The position numbers and the translations under genes were made by a program. A stretch of DNA of 64,000 bases from Panacibacter microcysteis (lineage in GTDB: Bacteria > Bacteroidota > Bacteroidia > Chitinophagales > Chitinophagaceae): the NCBI RefSeq assembly GCF_015831355.1, contig NZ_JADWYR010000001.1:620001-684000 (forward strand), read 5' to 3'. The stretch's first letter is position 1; each line of letters opens with the position of its first letter. This document shows, piece by piece, positions 60,290 through 64,000 of the stretch. The notes under the pieces are model-generated. The model was not told where the DNA came from and did no database searches. It saw nothing but the letters and a program-made list of their open reading frames with translations.

Positions 60290-60342
60290 GTACAAGTGAG
60301 TGACACAACAAAAGCTGTATAGTAGCAATACAGCCGGTAACA
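60290..60342 (+). repeat. Dispersed repeat copy 23, T/A core
   Basis: Exact core at 60290-60309; outer arm AAAAGCTGTATAGTAGCAATACAGCCGGTAAC reaches to six bases from the fucosidase stop. Confidence 0.9.
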
Positions 60343-60347
60343 CCACA

Positions 60348-61814
60348 TTATTTTCCAAAACCTTCTATTTTTATTGCATATGCGTACGGCGCTTTTATTT
60401 TATTGGGATCATAAGGCGGCAGGCTTACCTCTACATTGCTGCCAACCTGTTTCCAGCCCAGCTTTTCTTTAGTGGCGAGGAAGCTTATTGCTGTTGCCTT
60501 TGGCAGGTTGAAATTCTTTAATACCAGTTTGTGATCTGCAGGATATTTTGGAAATACTGCATAAAGATTATTGCTGGTTGGATTATAAGTGAAGAATAAT
60601 TCTTTTACCGCGTAACCGGGATCGGGATTGACGGTAAGTTTTAACATGTAATCTCCGCTGGCACGAAAATCTCCTTCTTTGCGTATGGGTTTATAATCTG
60701 TTTTGCCTGCACTCCACTGGCAGGTATTTTTCCAGCGCACGGTGTTGTAGATGCATTCATTGTTGTCTTTCATCCACTCGCCAATCTGCAACAAACGCTC
60801 CTGCATAATGGGTGGTATTTTTCCATGCTCATCCGGGCCAACATCGAGCAGGAAGTTACCGCCGCGGCTTACTTTATCTACCAGTTGTAATACCAGTGAC
60901 TGCGTGGAATTATAATCCCATGCATCTTCATTACGGTTGTAGCCATAAGAAAAGCCCATGCCTCGGTTCTCTTCGAAATAATGATTTTCAAAATCCAGCT
61001 CGGGCTGGTACTCTGGCGTAAATACCTGGCCATGTTTAAACCGTATACCACGACCCCAGCGATCGAATGTAACCACTGAATTTTTTACCGGGCTTTCATT
61101 GTATAACCACGCAAGGAATTTGGTGGATTGCCACAGGGTGTCTGATTCATCCCACTCGCCATCGGTCCAGAATACATCTGGTTTGTAGTTGTTGATAAGA
61201 TCGAGCATTTGCGGCCACATGTGTTTCGTAGCATATTCCGCATGGTCTTTCTTCCATAAAGGGTTATACCACTCGTATAATGAAAAATACATACCGGGAT
61301 GAACAGAGGTCTTCCTGACTGCCGCGAAAAGATCGCCCAGCAGATCTCTGTGGGGTGCTGTTTCTGCAGCATTCCAGGGAAAACCCCAATCTCTTGTAGC
61401 TTCTTTGCTCGGCCAGAGTGCATAGCCATCGTGGTGTTTGGATGTAAGGACAATATATTTTGCACCTGATGCTTCAAATAATTTTGCCCACTCATCGGGA
61501 TTAAAAAGATCTGCCGTAAAATGATCTGCAAAAGTGTAATAGCTGTTATTACCATAATTTGTTTGATGATATTTTATAACAGCGGTATCACCACTTTCCA
61601 TCTGGTGCTGGTACCACTCAGAATAGTTTCCTTTCGTTGTAAAACCAGGCACTGCATATACACCCCAATGTATAAATATGCCGAACTTGCTGTTCCTGTA
61701 CCATTCGGGAACGGGCCTGGTATCAAGGCTTTGCCAGTCAGGCCGGTAAGTTTGCGCAACACCTGCCAATGCCAGTAAACAAATGCATGATGAGAGAAAG
61801 ACTTGTCTTTTCAT
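60348..61814 (-). CDS. GH29 alpha-L-fucosidase
   Basis: A 488-residue secreted enzyme (signal MKRQVFLSSCICLLALAGVAQ). The GH29 barrel is complete: WYRNSKFGIFIHWGVYAVPGF, KYIVLTSKHHDGYALWPS, YFSLYEWYNP, and the nucleophile Asp218 in VFWTDGEWDE. VSRGGNFLLDVGPDEHGKIP closes the barrel, followed by a C-terminal beta-sandwich. It releases alpha-linked fucose from glycans with retention. Length and the GPDEHG motif are typical. It lies upstream of the GH36-like gene on the same strand, with a dispersed repeat between. Confidence 0.92.
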   Translation of the reverse strand: MKRQVFLSSCICLLALAGVAQTYRPDWQSLDTRPVPEWYRNSKFGIFIHWGVYAVPGFTTKGNYSEWYQHQMESGDTAVIKYHQTNYGNNSYYTFADHFTADLFNPDEWAKLFEASGAKYIVLTSKHHDGYALWPSKEATRDWGFPWNAAETAPHRDLLGDLFAAVRKTSVHPGMYFSLYEWYNPLWKKDHAEYATKHMWPQMLDLINNYKPDVFWTDGEWDESDTLWQSTKFLAWLYNESPVKNSVVTFDRWGRGIRFKHGQVFTPEYQPELDFENHYFEENRGMGFSYGYNRNEDAWDYNSTQSLVLQLVDKVSRGGNFLLDVGPDEHGKIPPIMQERLLQIGEWMKDNNECIYNTVRWKNTCQWSAGKTDYKPIRKEGDFRASGDYMLKLTVNPDPGYAVKELFFTYNPTSNNLYAVFPKYPADHKLVLKNFNLPKATAISFLATKEKLGWKQVGSNVEVSLPPYDPNKIKAPYAYAIKIEGFGK

Positions 61815-61929
61815 ATGAGCAGCTTTTGATAATTAAGGAAAGATAAGCGAATGACGTAGCACAAACTGATAAATAATTATCATTTACTCAGCATAAATTT
61901 TCTAACTTCCATCAAACGTTTCGTGTTGC

Positions 61930-62745
61930 ATGAATGCGCTCATTACTTACTTTCAAAATATTTCATCACTACACAGGGCACTGATACTTGCGGGTGGTAT
62001 TACACTCTTCTGGCTACTGGAAAGCGGTATCCCGTTGTTCAGGTTTGGCTACAACAAATGGAAACATGCAGGCGTTAATTTTTTCTTTACTGCAACAACC
62101 ATTGCTGTAAACTTTGTTTTCGCAATACTCATTGTACTTTCCAGCGATTGGGTGGTACAAAATAACTTCGGCATATTACAATGGATCAGCCTTCCTGTAT
62201 GGCTGGAAATGATCCTTGGCCTGCTGCTGCTCGATTTAATTGGTGCATACATTATACACCTGCTTGAACATAAAATAAAATGGCTGTGGAAGTTTCACAT
62301 GGTGCATCATGCAGACATTTATGTAGATACAACCACCGCTAACCGTCACCATCCCGGTGAAAGCGTTTTCCGCGCAGTGTTTACTATTGCGGCCGTATGG
62401 CTAAGTGGTGCACCCATATGGCTGGTAATGATGTACCAGAGTGTAAGTGTTGTACTCTCGCAATTTAACCATGCGAATATTCATATGCCAATGTGGCTCG
62501 ATAATATGCTGCGCGTGGTATTTGTAACGCCCAATATGCATCGCATACATCATCATTACATGCGCCCTCAGACAGACAGTAACTACAGCAATATCTTTTC
62601 TTTCTGGGACAGGCTTTTCGGTACTTACAACAACACCCCAATGAAAGATATCCGTTATGGCCTGGATGTATTGGAAGGCCGAAACAACAACATAGGCTCG
62701 ATGCTCAAAGTGCCCTTTGATAAAAACATACAAACGGATTATTGA
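61930..62745 (+). CDS. Sterol desaturase / fatty acid hydroxylase family membrane protein
   Basis: A 271-residue protein with four hydrophobic segments (about 17-35, 50-72, 88-112, 148-175). The di-iron histidine boxes are present: HLLEH (110-114), HMVHH (123-127), NRHHPGE (139-144) and, near residue 200, MHRIHHHYMRPQTDSNYSNIFSFWDRLFGTY. Such enzymes hydroxylate or desaturate lipids with O2 in the membrane. Bacterial members often have unknown lipid substrates. Divergent from the fucosidase gene. Confidence 0.9.
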   Translation: MNALITYFQNISSLHRALILAGGITLFWLLESGIPLFRFGYNKWKHAGVNFFFTATTIAVNFVFAILIVLSSDWVVQNNFGILQWISLPVWLEMILGLLLLDLIGAYIIHLLEHKIKWLWKFHMVHHADIYVDTTTANRHHPGESVFRAVFTIAAVWLSGAPIWLVMMYQSVSVVLSQFNHANIHMPMWLDNMLRVVFVTPNMHRIHHHYMRPQTDSNYSNIFSFWDRLFGTYNNTPMKDIRYGLDVLEGRNNNIGSMLKVPFDKNIQTDY

Positions 62746-62759
62746 CCATTATTCAACAA

Positions 62760-62786
62760 GAAAGGGAAGACAATGTCTCCCCTTTC
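62760..62786. terminator. Possible terminator hairpin
   Basis: GAAAGGGAAGAC pairs with GTCTCCCCTTTC with one mismatch around AAT. It lies between the converging sterol desaturase gene and the gene at 62827. T-runs are weak, so confidence is moderate. Confidence 0.5.
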
Positions 62787-62826
62787 GCCCGCTACACATT
62801 CAAATCTTATATGTTGAGTTGTTGTT

Positions 62827-63264
62827 TTAAATGCCTATATAAAGTTTTTCTGTGCCACTGCCTTTTACCACAAAACCGCTCTGCATCTGGAGTTCGCTGC
62901 CTGCAGAGTTGTACGTTAATATATACGAAACCTCGATGTGCTCCCGAGCGTCGAACACGTTAGATATCTTCACGGTTTGCGCAACAGCTTCCTGCAAAGA
63001 AGGATAATCTTTCACGGTAATAGCATCAAAAGTTTTTTGGAACACAACCGAGCGCCTGCCCTTGCTCACTTTTTCAATCTTGATATGTACACTGGCAAGC
63101 GTATTCCTGTAAACGTCAGCAGCATAATCGCTTTCCTTGTAAAAGGCGAACGCAATATTCTTTTCAACAGGTGCCGCTTTCAGGTGCATGTTTTTTGCGG
63201 TAAAGCTTATCAAAAATGCTGCTGCTATAATAAGGACCGGTATTAGAAATTGTATCTTTTTCAT
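62827..63264 (-). CDS. Unknown exported or membrane-anchored protein
   Basis: A 145-residue protein. The N-terminus MKKIQFLIPVLIIAAAFLISFTAKNMHLKA is a signal peptide or membrane anchor. The rest (FYKESDYAADVYRNTLASVHIKIEKVSKGRRSVVFQKTFDAITVKDYPSLQEAVAQTVKISNVFDAREHIEVSYILTYNSAGSELQMQSGFVVKGSG) reads as an all-beta domain with a central helix. I do not recognise it. It stands alone; the 291-bp gap after it holds no feature I can support. Confidence 0.62.
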   Translation of the reverse strand: MKKIQFLIPVLIIAAAFLISFTAKNMHLKAAPVEKNIAFAFYKESDYAADVYRNTLASVHIKIEKVSKGRRSVVFQKTFDAITVKDYPSLQEAVAQTVKISNVFDAREHIEVSYILTYNSAGSELQMQSGFVVKGSGTEKLYIGI

Positions 63265-63555
63265 GATTTGATCGTTTGCTTATACTTTGGCAAACGGCAT
63301 GACGAAAGCCGTTAAAAATTGTTAAGCGCACAGCAAAAGGCACTAATACGCTGATGAACGGTTAAATAACAGGGATGAGCGTTATAAGCAGTTTTATCAC
63401 GTAAAGCCGGCCTATGCAAAACGTGTTCGCTTCCGATACAAAAACTGTTCGCTTTAGTGCTTTTTTACGCGATAAAAATTTCTGTAGACTGCTGTAACAT
63501 AAGCCACGCATGGTGCGTATAACAAACATTCCAACACCAATAAAAATTTTGAAAG

Positions 63556-64000
63556 ATGAAAAGGTTAATTGTTTTTGCTTTGCTGGCTATATCGCTTAAC
63601 AGTTTTGCAATTGGCAAAACCATTAAAGGCAATGGCATTCATAATACCGAAACAAGACCGGCAGGCAATTTTACGAGGCTGTCTGTAGGCGGACCGATGA
63701 ATGTAACAATACGCTATGGCAACAGCACCAACCTCACTATTGACGGAGATGAAAACCTGCTGCCCTACATAGAGACAACTGTAAAAGATGGCACACTTAA
63801 GATCAAGGTCAAAGACCTGAACAATATCAATCCGACACTCAAACTTACAATACAGGTAAGCATGACAACCATTGATGGTATTGCACAGGCAGGCAGCGGC
63901 ACGGTGAGCGGCAGCGGAAACTTTGAAAGCAATGGCAATACCAGCTTCAACATGTCTGGCTCGGGAAAATTGTCTTTATCCTTTGCCTCTTTCAAAGCTT
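63556..64000 (+). CDS. DUF2807-type (head GIN) envelope protein, 3' truncated
   Basis: The first 148 residues are in the window; the frame is open to the end. The signal peptide is MKRLIVFALLAISLNSFA. The mature part has the DUF2807 pattern of right-handed beta-helix repeats: RPAGNFTRLSVGGPMNVTIRYGNSTNLTIDGDENLLPYIETTVKDGTLKIKVKD, then alternating GSGTVSGSGNFESNGNTSFNMSGSGKLS turns. These proteins are common in Bacteroidota envelopes; their function is unknown, with adhesin-like roles suggested. The missing C-terminal part prevents a full call. Confidence 0.8.
   Translation, partial: MKRLIVFALLAISLNSFAIGKTIKGNGIHNTETRPAGNFTRLSVGGPMNVTIRYGNSTNLTIDGDENLLPYIETTVKDGTLKIKVKDLNNINPTLKLTIQVSMTTIDGIAQAGSGTVSGSGNFESNGNTSFNMSGSGKLSLSFASFKA

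Noticed and set aside
1719-60342. The repeated 20-bp cores as a CRISPR array
   Set aside because: Copies are kilobases apart, in both orientations, with no regular spacers and no cas genes.

Overview
This window looks like chromosomal DNA of a Bacteroidota bacterium, most likely Chitinophagaceae or a close relative. The evidence is a SusC/SusD pair, several CarboxypepD_reg domains with the VVVTGY motif, T9SS type A C-terminal sorting domains, an ECF sigma/anti-sigma pair of the Bacteroidota kind, DUF6089 and DUF6580 proteins, sparse Shine-Dalgarno sequences and one TTTG-N19-TAnnTTTG promoter. No rRNA, tRNA, CRISPR array, transposase or phage gene was seen. The family-level placement is inference.

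Layout. 0-6.3 kb: a truncated PhyH-like dioxygenase, an aldo/keto reductase, an RsmB-like rRNA methyltransferase, an AT-rich two-gene insert (EEP phosphohydrolase plus an unknown protein) and htpG. 6.4-32.8 kb: a large catabolic locus with SusC/SusD, two opposite-strand monoheme cytochromes, two Rid-family proteins, three SelA-like PLP enzymes, three amidohydrolase/deacetylase paralogues, two sugar dehydrogenase-cytochrome c fusions, a GH20 hexosaminidase, an SMP-30 lactonase, an RraA-family protein, a BASS-type transporter, an NTF2-like protein and a CBM9-like protein. 32.8-38 kb: ECF sigma factor, anti-sigma factor, a CarboxypepD_reg/T9SS protein and a VWA protein. 38-48 kb: mostly housekeeping genes (xerD, YkgJ-like, YraN, manA, rnhA, phzF-like) with a secreted kelch protein and an EEP hydrolase. 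48-62 kb: a giant alpha-2-macroglobulin lipoprotein and three glycoside hydrolases (MGH1/GH63-like, GH36-like, GH29), with a DUF6089 barrel. 62-64 kb: sterol desaturase and small envelope proteins; the last gene runs off the window.

How the large locus may work. Nearly every soluble enzyme in it carries a Sec, lipoprotein or Tat-like signal. The three PLP enzymes and one Rid protein begin with KRRxxLK-type twin-arginine signals, which suits export of a cofactor-loaded fold. Read as a pathway, this suggests oxidative amino-sugar breakdown outside the cytoplasm: SusCD import, hexosaminidase release of GlcNAc, oxidation to an aldonic acid or lactone with electrons going to cytochrome c, lactone opening, deacetylation, ammonia elimination by the SelA-like lyase, imine clean-up by Rid, possible retro-aldol cleavage by the RraA-like protein, and keto-acid uptake by the BASS carrier. 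Each family call rests on sequence; the order, substrate and location are hypotheses.

A second signal cuts across the window: 23 copies of an intergenic repeat with a 20-bp core in two versions, GTACAAGTGAGTGACACAAC (13 copies) and GTACAAGAGTGCGACGCAAC (10 copies). The versions differ at paired positions of a small dyad, and the outer arm (CCGGGTNCAT-like) usually lies close to a gene boundary. No mobility gene accompanies it. It is listed copy by copy.
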